The notes under the pieces are model-generated. The model was not told the origin of the DNA. It ran no database searches and saw nothing but the letters and a program-made list of their open reading frames with translations. The position numbers and the translations under genes were made by a program. A stretch of 64,000 nt of DNA from SIG424 sp045546695 (GTDB lineage Bacteria > Bacillota > Clostridia > UBA1212 > UBA1255). Numbering within the stretch: position 1 is the first letter of the stretch; each line of letters begins with the position of its first letter. Shown in pieces: positions 45,797 to 54,628 of this stretch. Location of the stretch: contig JAZQDE010000001.1 of assembly GCA_045546695.1 (NCBI GenBank), forward strand, positions 1 through 64,000, given 5' to 3'.

Positions 45797-47654
45797 TATA
45801 TTAACACTTTTTCCCGATATGGTGAAAAGTGCATACAGTGAAAGCATTATAGCCCGGGCGATAGCTGCGGGTTATCTTGATATAAATGCCCATCAGATAA
45901 GGCAATATACGGAAAACAAACAGGGCAAAGTAGACGACTGTCCTTTTGGCGGTGGCCCCGGTATGGTCATGTCTTATCAGCCGATTGCAAGCGCGATAAA
46001 AGATGTTTGCAGCCGTAATCCGGAAACGAAACCATACGTCATTTACATGTCGCCGCAGGGCACCGTTCTGACCCAGAAAGTGGCAAAAAGACTGGCTGAA
46101 AAAGAGCATCTTGTCATCCTTTGCGGCCATTACGAAGGCGTAGACGAGCGCGTTATCGAAGACTTTATCGACGAAGAGATTTCGATCGGCGACTACGTGC
46201 TGACCGGCGGCGAAATGCCTGCCGTAGTACTCATGGATACAGTTTCAAGACTGATACCCGGCGTTCTGTCTACGAGTGAGTCGTATGAAAATGAGTCACA
46301 CTCATCATATCTGCTTGAATATCCACAATATACCAGACCGGCACAGATTGGCGACAAAAAAGTACCGGCTGTTTTGCTGTCCGGCAATCACGCTGACTGT
46401 GAAAAGTGGCGTCTTGAAACACAAATCGAGCGCACTAAGAAAAAGCGCCCCGATTTATATGAAAAATATCAAAGACAAATCGCCGAAGAAAGCCAGTATT
46501 ACTTCGATAACAGTGCCACAACGAGGCAGGATGACGAAGTAACTAAAGAAATGAACAGGGTGGCTATAGATTTTTATGGTAATCCGTCGTCTCTGCATCA
46601 TCTTGGCTTTGTGGCTGAAAAGGAATTAAAAAAAGCAAGAAAAACTGTGGCAGACGTTATCGGCGCAGACGAAGACGAGATAATTTTCACAGCTTCAGGA
46701 AGTGAAAGTAACAACACTGCATTATTCGGCTATCTCAGAGCCAATCCAAGAAAAGGAAAACATATAATCGTCTCTGCTATAGAGCATCCGTCTGTACTTC
46801 AGTGTGCCCAGTATCTGGAAGAGACAGGATACGAAGTGACAAAAATTGGCGTTGATTCAAAAGGCCTTATAAAAGAAGACGATTTGAAGAATGCTATAAG
46901 GGAAGACACAGCTTTAGTCAGCATAATGCACGTAAACAGTGAGACGGGCGTTATACAGGATTTACAGAAACTGGCAGCGATTGTAAAGGCTGCAAATCCG
47001 GCGACGGCTTTTCACGCAGATTGCGTACAGAGCTTTTGTAAATTGCCAATAAATGTAAAGCTTCAGGGAATAGACATGCTCTCGGCAAGCGGTCATAAGA
47101 TACATGGACCGAGGGGAGTAGGCGTGTTTTACAAGGCAAAAAATGTCAAGGTGACACCGTTGATTTTTGGCGGCGGTCAGGAGCAGGGCTTAAGGTCAGG
47201 CACAGAGAATCTGCCGGCTATATGCGCACTTGCAAAGGCGTGCGAGCTTTATAAGGAAAAAATCGACGAAAAAAGAGCAGAAATCAGCGAAATTAAGACG
47301 ATTTTCACCGAAACAATCAAGAGTAACATAAGGTCTGCTGTGATTGTAGGGCAAGACGCACCATGCTCTGACTTCGTGCTCAACATTGCTTTCCCGGGAC
47401 TGCGCGCAGAAGTGATTCTTCATACGCTGGAAGGAAAAGGTATTTATGTATCTGTCGGTTCGGCATGTTCTTCGCACAAGAAAAACAGAAGCTACGTGCT
47501 GGCAGAGATGGGATATAATAATGAAACGATAGACGGCTCAATCAGATTGAGCTTTGGCCTGTATAATACGAAAGAGCAGGCGCAGAAGGCTGCAGGCATA
47601 CTTGTTGCTGACATAAAAAGGATGTACGGCAGACGGAAAGGGAGCAGAAACTAA
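45780..47654 (+). CDS. trmD: TrmD tRNA (m1G37) methyltransferase fused to a NifS-like cysteine desulfurase
   Basis: Residues 1-~238 are a full TrmD: IDILTLFPDM, FGGGPGMVM, GHYEGVDERVIEDF and the trefoil-knot SIGDYVLTGGE, ending at KKRPDLYEKY where TrmD normally stops. From ~241 a complete cysteine desulfurase begins at its usual second or third residue, YYFDNSATT. Its PLP lysine is Lys440 in SGHKIHGPRG and its catalytic cysteine Cys563 in SVGSACSS. No stop or ribosome site lies at the joint. ATG at 45786 is an equally good start. One half methylates G37. The other could supply persulfide sulfur to ThiI, encoded next with a 1-bp overlap. Confidence 0.93.
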   Translation: MKMKIDILTLFPDMVKSAYSESIIARAIAAGYLDINAHQIRQYTENKQGKVDDCPFGGGPGMVMSYQPIASAIKDVCSRNPETKPYVIYMSPQGTVLTQKVAKRLAEKEHLVILCGHYEGVDERVIEDFIDEEISIGDYVLTGGEMPAVVLMDTVSRLIPGVLSTSESYENESHSSYLLEYPQYTRPAQIGDKKVPAVLLSGNHADCEKWRLETQIERTKKKRPDLYEKYQRQIAEESQYYFDNSATTRQDDEVTKEMNRVAIDFYGNPSSLHHLGFVAEKELKKARKTVADVIGADEDEIIFTASGSESNNTALFGYLRANPRKGKHIIVSAIEHPSVLQCAQYLEETGYEVTKIGVDSKGLIKEDDLKNAIREDTALVSIMHVNSETGVIQDLQKLAAIVKAANPATAFHADCVQSFCKLPINVKLQGIDMLSASGHKIHGPRGVGVFYKAKNVKVTPLIFGGGQEQGLRSGTENLPAICALAKACELYKEKIDEKRAEISEIKTIFTETIKSNIRSAVIVGQDAPCSDFVLNIAFPGLRAEVILHTLEGKGIYVSVGSACSSHKKNRSYVLAEMGYNNETIDGSIRLSFGLYNTKEQAQKAAGILVADIKRMYGRRKGSRN

Positions 47655-48838
47655 TGTATAGAAGAGTAATAATCGCCCGCATCGGTGAGATTGCATTAAA
47701 GGGGCTTAACAGATCAAAATTTGAGCAGAGACTTGCCAGAAATATGCGTCAGGCAACTTCTGATTGCGGAGAGGCTCGTATTCACTGGTCACAGTCAAGA
47801 TTCTACGTTGAGCCGGAAAATGACAGCTACAACTATGATCTTGCAATGAAAAGACTCACAAAAGTATTCGGAATCGTTTCAATAAGCCTCGCTTTTGAAA
47901 CAGAATCGGAATTCGACAAAGTAAAAGAGCTGTCATATTTTGTAATGAACCGCAAGCTGACAGAACTTGCAAACCAGAAATCGGTAAGATTCAAGGTAGA
48001 GACAAAACGCGGTCTTAAGAGCTTTCCTCTGCAGTCAATGCAGATATCTGCTGAGATAGGCGGCAGCCTTGATGATGATTTTAAGCAGCTCGTTGTAGAC
48101 GTTCACACACCTGAAGTTACTTTGTATATCGAAGTGCGTGAAAATACATACGTATATACAGATATTGTCAAAGGATGCGGCGGCATGCCGGTTGGCTCAA
48201 ATGGTAAAGCCTGCCTGCTTCTGTCAGGCGGCATCGACAGCCCTGTTGCAGGATACATGATAGGCAAAAGAGGCGTTAACCTCTGCGCTGTTCATTTTTA
48301 CAGCTATCCATATACGAGCGAGCGCGCAAAAGAGAAAGTTGTTGACCTTGCGAAGATCGTTGCAAAATATACCGGCACAATCAAGCTCGTTGTAGTGCCT
48401 TTCACAGATATCCAGCTTGCTATTGATGAAAATTGCAGATCTGAATTATCAACCGTAATTATGAGACGTTCAATGATGAGAATTGCATGCAGAGTAGCAA
48501 GAATGAATGGCTGCTCGGCACTTATAACAGGCGAGAGCGTAGGCCAGGTGGCAAGCCAGACAATGCAGGCGATTTACTGCACAAACGAAGCGTGTGACAT
48601 GCCTGTTTACAGACCACTTATTGGTATGGACAAGATGGAAGTAGTTGCCATTTCACAGGATATAGGAACGTTTGAAACGAGCATACTGCCATACGAGGAC
48701 TGTTGCACTGTTTTCACACCTAAACACCCGAAAACAAAGCCCAGCCTTAAGGAAGTTGTAGACGAAGAAGCAAGATATAATTACAAAGAACTGGAAAATA
48801 TTGCTATTGAGAATGTTGAGGTTATAAGTTGCTCATGA
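47654..48838 (+). CDS. thiI: tRNA 4-thiouridine synthetase ThiI
   Basis: The opening IIARIGEIALKGLNRSKFE, the THUMP domain (~60-165) and the PP-loop LLLSGGIDSPVAGY (~190) are diagnostic. VIMRRSMMRIA and the CCTVFTPKHPKTKP segment follow. At 394 residues it lacks the rhodanese domain of the E. coli protein, as in Bacillus, where a dedicated NifS-type desulfurase delivers sulfur. That role is likely filled here by the TrmD-fused desulfurase. Confidence 0.96.
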   Translation: MYRRVIIARIGEIALKGLNRSKFEQRLARNMRQATSDCGEARIHWSQSRFYVEPENDSYNYDLAMKRLTKVFGIVSISLAFETESEFDKVKELSYFVMNRKLTELANQKSVRFKVETKRGLKSFPLQSMQISAEIGGSLDDDFKQLVVDVHTPEVTLYIEVRENTYVYTDIVKGCGGMPVGSNGKACLLLSGGIDSPVAGYMIGKRGVNLCAVHFYSYPYTSERAKEKVVDLAKIVAKYTGTIKLVVVPFTDIQLAIDENCRSELSTVIMRRSMMRIACRVARMNGCSALITGESVGQVASQTMQAIYCTNEACDMPVYRPLIGMDKMEVVAISQDIGTFETSILPYEDCCTVFTPKHPKTKPSLKEVVDEEARYNYKELENIAIENVEVISCS

Positions 48839-50646
48839 AAAGTTATATAAGCGACAGTATATTAAAAAGTATTACAAAACCGGCGCGTTACGTCGGCGGA
48901 GAGGTAAACAGCGTTGACAAGAGCGAGGCGCTGGCGCGTGGCGAAATAAAAATCCGCGCGGCTATGTGTTTTGCCGATATTTATGATATCGGAATGTCAC
49001 ATCTTGGATTCAAAATGCTCTATCATTTGCTCAACGAGCGTGAAGATACGTGGTGTGAGCGTGTTTTTGCTCCCTGGACAGATATGGAAGAAAAAATGCG
49101 TGAAAATGGATATAAACTCTACGCTCTTGAGTCACAGACGCCTGTTGAAAATTTTGACCTGATGGGCTTTTCACTGCAATATGAAATGAGCTATACAAAT
49201 ATTCTTAATATGCTTGACCTTGCAGGTATTCCGCTCTTTTCAAAAGACAGAGAAAAAGGACAGCCGTTTGTTTTTGCGGGCGGCCCGAGCGCGAATAATA
49301 CAGAGCCGATGGCAGATTTCTTTGACTTCTATAATCTGGGAGAGGGAGAAGAAATGCTCGGCGAGATTTTCGACTGCTACGTTGAGTGGAAGGAAAAGGA
49401 TCTTCCAAGGGCTGACTTCCTTAAAATGGTAGACAAGATTCCCGGCGTATATGTGCCGTCACTGCATACACCCGACGACGGATTTACTGTAAAAAAGAGA
49501 GTCGTTTCAGATTTTGAAAACGCATATTTTCCCAAGAAAATGATCGTTCCGCTGTGCGAAGTCGTTCACGACAGAGTATCTTTGGAGATTTTCAGAGGCT
49601 GCATAAGAGGTTGCAGATTCTGTCAGGCCGGCTTTATTTACAGACCTGTAAGAGAACGCAGCATCAAAAGACTCGTTTCAATGGCAAAAGACCAGATTGA
49701 CTCTACAGGCTATGAAGAAGTGTCGCTCCTGAGCCTCAGTACGAGCGATTATACAAATCTTTTCCCGCTGGCAGATGAACTTCTGACAACGTGCGAGCCG
49801 CAACACGTAAGCCTCGCACTGCCGAGCCTGCGTGTTGACAATATGTCACTTGACCTTGTAAAAAGAGTATCACGCGTCAGAAAAAGCGGCCTTACACTGG
49901 CTCCCGAAGCAGGTACACAAAGACTGCGCGACGTTATAAACAAGGGCGTTACCGAAGAAGAACTGGAAAATGCTGTAAGACTTGCATTTGAAAACGGCTG
50001 GAATAACGTAAAGCTGTATTTTATGATCGGTCTTCCTACGGAAACAGACGAGGATATTCTCGGAATCGCAGCTCTCGGCCAGAAGGTTCTCAATATTTAC
50101 GAAGAAGTTCACCGCGGCAGAAAAGCACGCAGACCTGAGATTTCCATCAGCGCGTCGACATTCGTTCCAAAGCCCTTTACACCTTTCCAGTGGGAGGGTC
50201 AGGACTCATACGACGAGATAATCCGCAAGCAGAATCTGCTTAAAGGTGCCATAAACCGCAAAATTAAGTTCAACTGGCATGACCCGGAGACATCTATTTT
50301 AGAGGCTGCTATATCAAGAGGCGACAGAAAAATGGGTCAGGTAATATACGAAGTATGGAAAAACGGCGCGAAGTTTGACAGCTGGAGCGAGGAAATGAAT
50401 TACAGTAAATGGATGGACGCTTTTGCAAAAATTGGCGTAACGGCGGCTTCTTATGCCGAACGCAAATATGAATTCAACGAGCCTCTTGCATGGGACCACG
50501 TTGACATCGGTGTCAGAAAACAATTCCTTGTAGATGAGAACAAGAGGGCTCATGCTGAGGTTGTTACTCCGAATTGTCGTGAAAAGTGTGCACGCTGCGG
50601 CGCAGCTTGCTACGGAAAGGGGATTTGCGTTGGAAAAGCTAACTAA
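48835..50646 (+). CDS. B12-binding-like radical SAM protein, TIGR03960 type
   Basis: The ATG at 48835 overlaps the thiI stop (ATGA). An N-terminal B12-binding-like domain (~15-230) precedes the radical SAM core, with Cys256, Cys260 and Cys263 in RGCIRGCRFCQAGF. The C-terminus has CREKCARCGAACYG. It is usually encoded beside the TIGR03936 protein, as here. The substrate is unestablished, though the pairing with translation genes suggests an RNA or protein modification. Confidence 0.9.
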   Translation: MKSYISDSILKSITKPARYVGGEVNSVDKSEALARGEIKIRAAMCFADIYDIGMSHLGFKMLYHLLNEREDTWCERVFAPWTDMEEKMRENGYKLYALESQTPVENFDLMGFSLQYEMSYTNILNMLDLAGIPLFSKDREKGQPFVFAGGPSANNTEPMADFFDFYNLGEGEEMLGEIFDCYVEWKEKDLPRADFLKMVDKIPGVYVPSLHTPDDGFTVKKRVVSDFENAYFPKKMIVPLCEVVHDRVSLEIFRGCIRGCRFCQAGFIYRPVRERSIKRLVSMAKDQIDSTGYEEVSLLSLSTSDYTNLFPLADELLTTCEPQHVSLALPSLRVDNMSLDLVKRVSRVRKSGLTLAPEAGTQRLRDVINKGVTEEELENAVRLAFENGWNNVKLYFMIGLPTETDEDILGIAALGQKVLNIYEEVHRGRKARRPEISISASTFVPKPFTPFQWEGQDSYDEIIRKQNLLKGAINRKIKFNWHDPETSILEAAISRGDRKMGQVIYEVWKNGAKFDSWSEEMNYSKWMDAFAKIGVTAASYAERKYEFNEPLAWDHVDIGVRKQFLVDENKRAHAEVVTPNCREKCARCGAACYGKGICVGKAN

Positions 50647-51325
50647 TCAGGTAAAGCCTGAGACATTCGTTTACAGGTGTAAATATACAAAAGGATATGA
50701 AGCAAGATTTGTTTCACATCTTGACATGGTAAGAATCTATTCGCGTGCCGCAAGACGCGCAGGCATTCCGGTTTTCTATTCTATGGGCTTCAATCCGCAT
50801 CCATCTTTTGTCTTCGGTCAGCCCCTGTCTGTCGGCGTTACGAGCGAATGCGAATACGTTGATATTGAGCTCGAAATGATCGTACCCGTGGATTTTTTAC
50901 AGACAGAAATGAACAAAGTACTTCCGCAGGGTATCCATATTGATGAGTGCCGCAAGCTTGAGCCGGGCACGCCTAACATCATGAAGGCTGTAAACGGCGG
51001 TATTTATGAGCTTGAGATTGCAGGAGAGTTTGATTCAGCTGCTATGAAGGCCACTTATGACAGTGAAAAGTCGCTTGTTGTTATGAAAAAGAGCAAAAGC
51101 GGCGTAACCGAAATGGACGTAAGACCACTTATCTTCAAGTTTGAGATTGAGTGCAAAGAGCCGGGACTTTTCACCGTATATCTTGAGACTCAGGCGGGTA
51201 ATATCCTGAATCTGAAGCCGGAAGCTGCTTTTGAAGCGATTTTACAATACACATACGAAGAAATTCCTGTGTTTGAATATATTTCGATTAATAAAAAGGG
51301 GATAATTTATGAAAATAGGCGTTAG
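50630..51325 (+). CDS. Radical SAM-associated protein, TIGR03936 / DUF2344 type
   Basis: The TTG at 50630 is chosen for AAGGGGA 6 bp upstream; longer readings enter the previous gene. The 232-residue DUF2344 protein has VYRCKYTKGYEARFVSHLDMVR-type opening, YSMGFNPHPSFVFGQPLSVG and GIHIDECRKLE, all typical. It is often fused to or next to the TIGR03960 radical enzyme and is thought to help bind its substrate. It overlaps both neighbours by 17 bp. Confidence 0.88.
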   Translation: MEKLTNQVKPETFVYRCKYTKGYEARFVSHLDMVRIYSRAARRAGIPVFYSMGFNPHPSFVFGQPLSVGVTSECEYVDIELEMIVPVDFLQTEMNKVLPQGIHIDECRKLEPGTPNIMKAVNGGIYELEIAGEFDSAAMKATYDSEKSLVVMKKSKSGVTEMDVRPLIFKFEIECKEPGLFTVYLETQAGNILNLKPEAAFEAILQYTYEEIPVFEYISINKKGIIYENRR

Positions 51326-52169
51326 TGCATACAGTTTTGCAAGACTTGTCAACTCCGGCGGCCTCGACGGCGACAAGGTGCTTGATAAGGCAAAAGAAAT
51401 GGGCTTTGATTGTATTGAGTTTGCAGGTCTGTACCTTCCTGAGGGCAGGAAGCCGGTTGAGTATGCAAAAGAGCTTTGCGAAAGGGCAAAGACACTTGGC
51501 ATCGAAATAACCAATTATTGTACCGGTGCGAATTTTATTACAAACGATATTGATGCAGAAGTTGAGCGTGTTAAAAGAGACGTTGATATCGCATATGCAC
51601 TCGGTGCAAAAATGATAAGACACGACGTTGCATACGGTCCGATGCCAGGCGGATACAAGTCTTTTGAAAAGAACCTCGATATGATCGTTTATGGTGCTAA
51701 AAAAGTGACAGAATATGCCAAAAGTCTGGGTATTGAAACGATGACAGAGAATCACGGCTATTTTGCGCAGGACAGCAACCGTGTTGAAATGCTTATCGAC
51801 GCTGTTCACGATGATAATTACGGCGCATTGATTGATATCGGTAACTTCCTTTGCGCAGATGAGGCACCTGAAAAAGCTGTCGGTGTGCTCAAATCTTACG
51901 TAAAACACGTTCATTGCAAGGACTTTTATTTCAAAAGCGGCAATGGCCTGAGACCGATGGGCCCGGGTTGGTTCAAATCAAGAGGCGGCAATTATCTCAA
52001 AGGTGCGACTGTCGGCGACGGCGTGGTACCTGTAGCACAATGTATTGATATTCTGAAAAGCAGCGGCTACGACGGAGTTCTCAGCATTGAATACGAAGGC
52101 TGCGAGGACGTCATTGCCTGCATAAATGGCGGCAAGGAATATATTAAAAAGTGCTGCGGAATATTATAA
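51309..52169 (+). CDS. Sugar phosphate isomerase/epimerase-like TIM-barrel protein
   Basis: This is an AP-endonuclease-2-type (xylose-isomerase-like) barrel of 286 residues. KIGVSAYSFARLV opens strand 1, then DCIEFAGLY, MIRHDVAYG, ETMTENHGYF, ALIDIGNFL, VKHVHCKDFYF and LSIEYEGCED carry the expected metal-binding Glu, Asp and His. It likely isomerises or epimerises a keto sugar. GGGG precedes the ATG, and it is coupled to the DUF2344 gene by overlap although functionally unrelated. Confidence 0.85.
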   Translation: MKIGVSAYSFARLVNSGGLDGDKVLDKAKEMGFDCIEFAGLYLPEGRKPVEYAKELCERAKTLGIEITNYCTGANFITNDIDAEVERVKRDVDIAYALGAKMIRHDVAYGPMPGGYKSFEKNLDMIVYGAKKVTEYAKSLGIETMTENHGYFAQDSNRVEMLIDAVHDDNYGALIDIGNFLCADEAPEKAVGVLKSYVKHVHCKDFYFKSGNGLRPMGPGWFKSRGGNYLKGATVGDGVVPVAQCIDILKSSGYDGVLSIEYEGCEDVIACINGGKEYIKKCCGIL

Positions 52170-52892
52170 GACGGTAAGATACATAATCAGTGAGATTATT
52201 CCGTACACAACCGGTTGGTGAAGTAGATAAATGTACAGAGAATAGACACCACAATGTCTGAAGAAACGAATAAGGAAGAAGTCTTTTGGAGCGTTCGGGA
52301 AAAGAGACTTCTTTTTTTTGTATACAGTATTTCCCAGGAAAGTACCTATAAAGAACCAGCCAACATATGGTACCAGCGGGAAGTAATCGCCGGCGGCATA
52401 ATATCTGGATGGGATGCCGATGATGAATGAAAAAGGCACCTCTGAGGTCTTGCCTGCGATAACAAAGCCGAGTATGACGATAAGAACGCCGATGATGCCG
52501 ACAGACCAGTTGGGAAGCAATCTCACAACGGGCCATATCATCATGCAGACGCCGAGCATATGAAGGATTCCGAAAGAAATGACCATTCCTTCGGGCATAA
52601 ATTTAAAGTAATACATACCGTACGTGACAGCAGTTATGAGCATTCCGCCGCCAAAAACTACCAGGCCACGTCTGAATGTTTTTGTGCCTAAAGTAGCGCA
52701 GATACCTGACAGAAGTATAAACAGGATGCCGCCGTTATCACGGATAAAAATGTAAAAATCAGGATAGTTAATATCAAAAATTGCTTCTAAATCAAAAAGT
52801 GTGTGTACGACAATGACACAAAGCACCATAAACCCTCTGAGTGCATCAAGCTCCCAGATTCTTGAATCTATTTTTGCCGGTTTTTTACTCAT
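52164..52892 (-). CDS. DUF1624 / HGSNAT-like multi-pass membrane protein
   Basis: The ATG at 52892 has GGAGG 11 bp upstream; the in-frame ATG at 52937 has none. WELDALRGFMVLCVIVVHTL is the hallmark of the DUF1624 (heparan-alpha-glucosaminide N-acetyltransferase catalytic) family, followed by about seven helices. The likely role is acyl or acetyl transfer across the membrane to a surface glycan. It overlaps the convergent isomerase gene by 6 bp. Confidence 0.82.
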   Translation of the reverse strand: MSKKPAKIDSRIWELDALRGFMVLCVIVVHTLFDLEAIFDINYPDFYIFIRDNGGILFILLSGICATLGTKTFRRGLVVFGGGMLITAVTYGMYYFKFMPEGMVISFGILHMLGVCMMIWPVVRLLPNWSVGIIGVLIVILGFVIAGKTSEVPFSFIIGIPSRYYAAGDYFPLVPYVGWFFIGTFLGNTVYKKKKSLFPNAPKDFFLIRFFRHCGVYSLYIYLLHQPVVYGIISLIMYLTVL

Positions 52893-52947
52893 AAAGACCG
52901 AATCCTCCGAAGAATAAGTATTTTTGAATACTACCATATTTTACCAC

Positions 52948-54246
52948 TCAAGTAAACACATCGGGAAATGTTTCAAGTACGTCGCCGAGATGGTCTGTAT
53001 ATGATTTGCGCGCAATACTCGAACTGGGTGTACATTTGAGTATGCCGAGCAACGTATCGTTCGAATAGACATATATTTCCATCAGTACTGTCGAAGTCGA
53101 TACGGGGGCCGTCAGGGTTCCGTCGAATCTGTACAATACTGTATATTCTGCATATAGATAATCATCTGCACGCAAGGTAAGAGTCAGGTCCTGTGTACAT
53201 ATGCAATTAACTTTGTTTGTGATACCTTTTTTTACCAATATCTCAAAAGCGGTGCGTCCGCCGCTTTGTATCGTATATGTCTTATAGGCACTTGTTACGT
53301 AGTTTACACATGACACAGCGTCGGATATCCTTTTTTCGGAGGAAGAACTGCCAAGAAGCACGACAATTGCAGAAACATCATCACTTTTCACATAAAGAAC
53401 GAGGCACCTGCCGGCGTTTGACGTATATCCGGTCTTGCCGCCGACAACGTAAGGAATCTGGTCGAGCAGGGGATTTGTGTTTGTAAGATTATGACCACTT
53501 ATTGTAAGCTGTTTCGTTGAAATAATTTCAATAAAAAGCGGGTCCTGCACAGCAGCTTTTGTGATAAGGGCCAGGTCGTAGGCTGTTGTGAAATGCTCAT
53601 CATTGTCAAGCCCGTGTGGCGACGTAAAATGTGTATTATATGCGCCGAGAATACGTGCTTTTTCATTCATAAGCTTGCAAAAAGCCTCAATACTGCCCGC
53701 AGCATGCTCTGCAAGAGCGCCGGCAGCGTCGTTTCCCGAGCTCATCAGCATACCATATAATAGAGCTTCGACCGTTATTACTTCGCCGCGTTTAAGATGC
53801 ATAGAAGACCCTCCTATAGCAGCGCTTTCGCGGCTCACTGTCGTCTCTTCGTCGAGATCGCACAGCTCCGCTACAATAAGAAAAGTCATAACTTTAGTTG
53901 TGCTCGCCATGGCGACCTGCGTGTTCGCGTCTTTTTCGTATAATATTCTGTTAGTATTCTTGTCAAGAATAATTGCATTTCTGGCATTCAGCTCAGGCTC
54001 TTTTATGTTTTTAAGGCTGTTTGTCACTTCGGCCAGCTCGTCTGATTTCAATATGTTTTTTACTGCTCCTTCCGGTGAAAAGATGGTCGATTCCTTTTCA
54101 CCATAATCAAAAACTTCCTCGGCTTCTTCGCTCAGAACAGGCAGCTTGTATACTCTGTCATATGTAGCTATACAAGTAACAATGTAAAAAAACAGCGACA
54201 GAGCAACTATTGCGAAAAATTTTTTATTATGGATTCTTCTGTTCAT
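52948..54246 (-). CDS. D-alanyl-D-alanine carboxypeptidase (class A low-molecular-weight PBP)
   Basis: The ATG at 54246 has AGAGGT upstream. A signal or anchor helix (~11-28) is followed by the peptidase S11 domain, with SxxK at Ser115-Lys118 (ASTTKVM), the SGN motif in LMSSGNDAAG and KTG in VVGGKTGYTS. The C-terminal ~110 residues are a beta-rich PBP5_C-like domain. It trims the terminal D-Ala of peptidoglycan pentapeptides. It lies divergently from the Tad-like genes. Confidence 0.92.
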   Translation of the reverse strand: MNRRIHNKKFFAIVALSLFFYIVTCIATYDRVYKLPVLSEEAEEVFDYGEKESTIFSPEGAVKNILKSDELAEVTNSLKNIKEPELNARNAIILDKNTNRILYEKDANTQVAMASTTKVMTFLIVAELCDLDEETTVSRESAAIGGSSMHLKRGEVITVEALLYGMLMSSGNDAAGALAEHAAGSIEAFCKLMNEKARILGAYNTHFTSPHGLDNDEHFTTAYDLALITKAAVQDPLFIEIISTKQLTISGHNLTNTNPLLDQIPYVVGGKTGYTSNAGRCLVLYVKSDDVSAIVVLLGSSSSEKRISDAVSCVNYVTSAYKTYTIQSGGRTAFEILVKKGITNKVNCICTQDLTLTLRADDYLYAEYTVLYRFDGTLTAPVSTSTVLMEIYVYSNDTLLGILKCTPSSSIARKSYTDHLGDVLETFPDVFT

Positions 54247-54433
54247 GACGGGCAAGACCTCTTTTGACATTAGACATATATAAATATATGTGCCTATGGC
54301 TAATATAAGAACAAGCATTTTTCACGAAAAAACGACTGAAAAGGTCGAAATTAGTCGATAAAAGACACAAAAAAGTTACTGTACACGGAGGCTGATTTGG
54401 TGGTATAAGGGGTGTGTAAGGGAGTGAGGAAAT

Positions 54434-54628
54434 ATGTTTTCGTGTGAGAGTATCATTGCGATTTGTATGATTTTGGTAGTGTTTTTAGCCGGGATCGGGG
54501 CTGTTTTGGGGTGCGTTGATTATATGAATAAATATGATGAGACAACGCCGGCTGAAAAGGAGGAGGAGTTTTTCACAAATGCGGAGGTGATGAGAGTTGC
54601 GCAGGTTATTTTCGGGCTTATTGAATAA
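54434..54628 (+). CDS. Small single-pass membrane protein before Tad-like genes
   Basis: The 64-residue protein has a ribosome site (GAGTGAGG), one transmembrane helix (~7-29) and an acidic tail with AEKEEEFF. The tail encodes the GGAGGTGA that serves the next gene, which overlaps it by 32 bp. The translational coupling suggests a real gene working with the Tad-like proteins. I do not recognise the family. Confidence 0.6.
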   Translation: MFSCESIIAICMILVVFLAGIGAVLGCVDYMNKYDETTPAEKEEEFFTNAEVMRVAQVIFGLIE

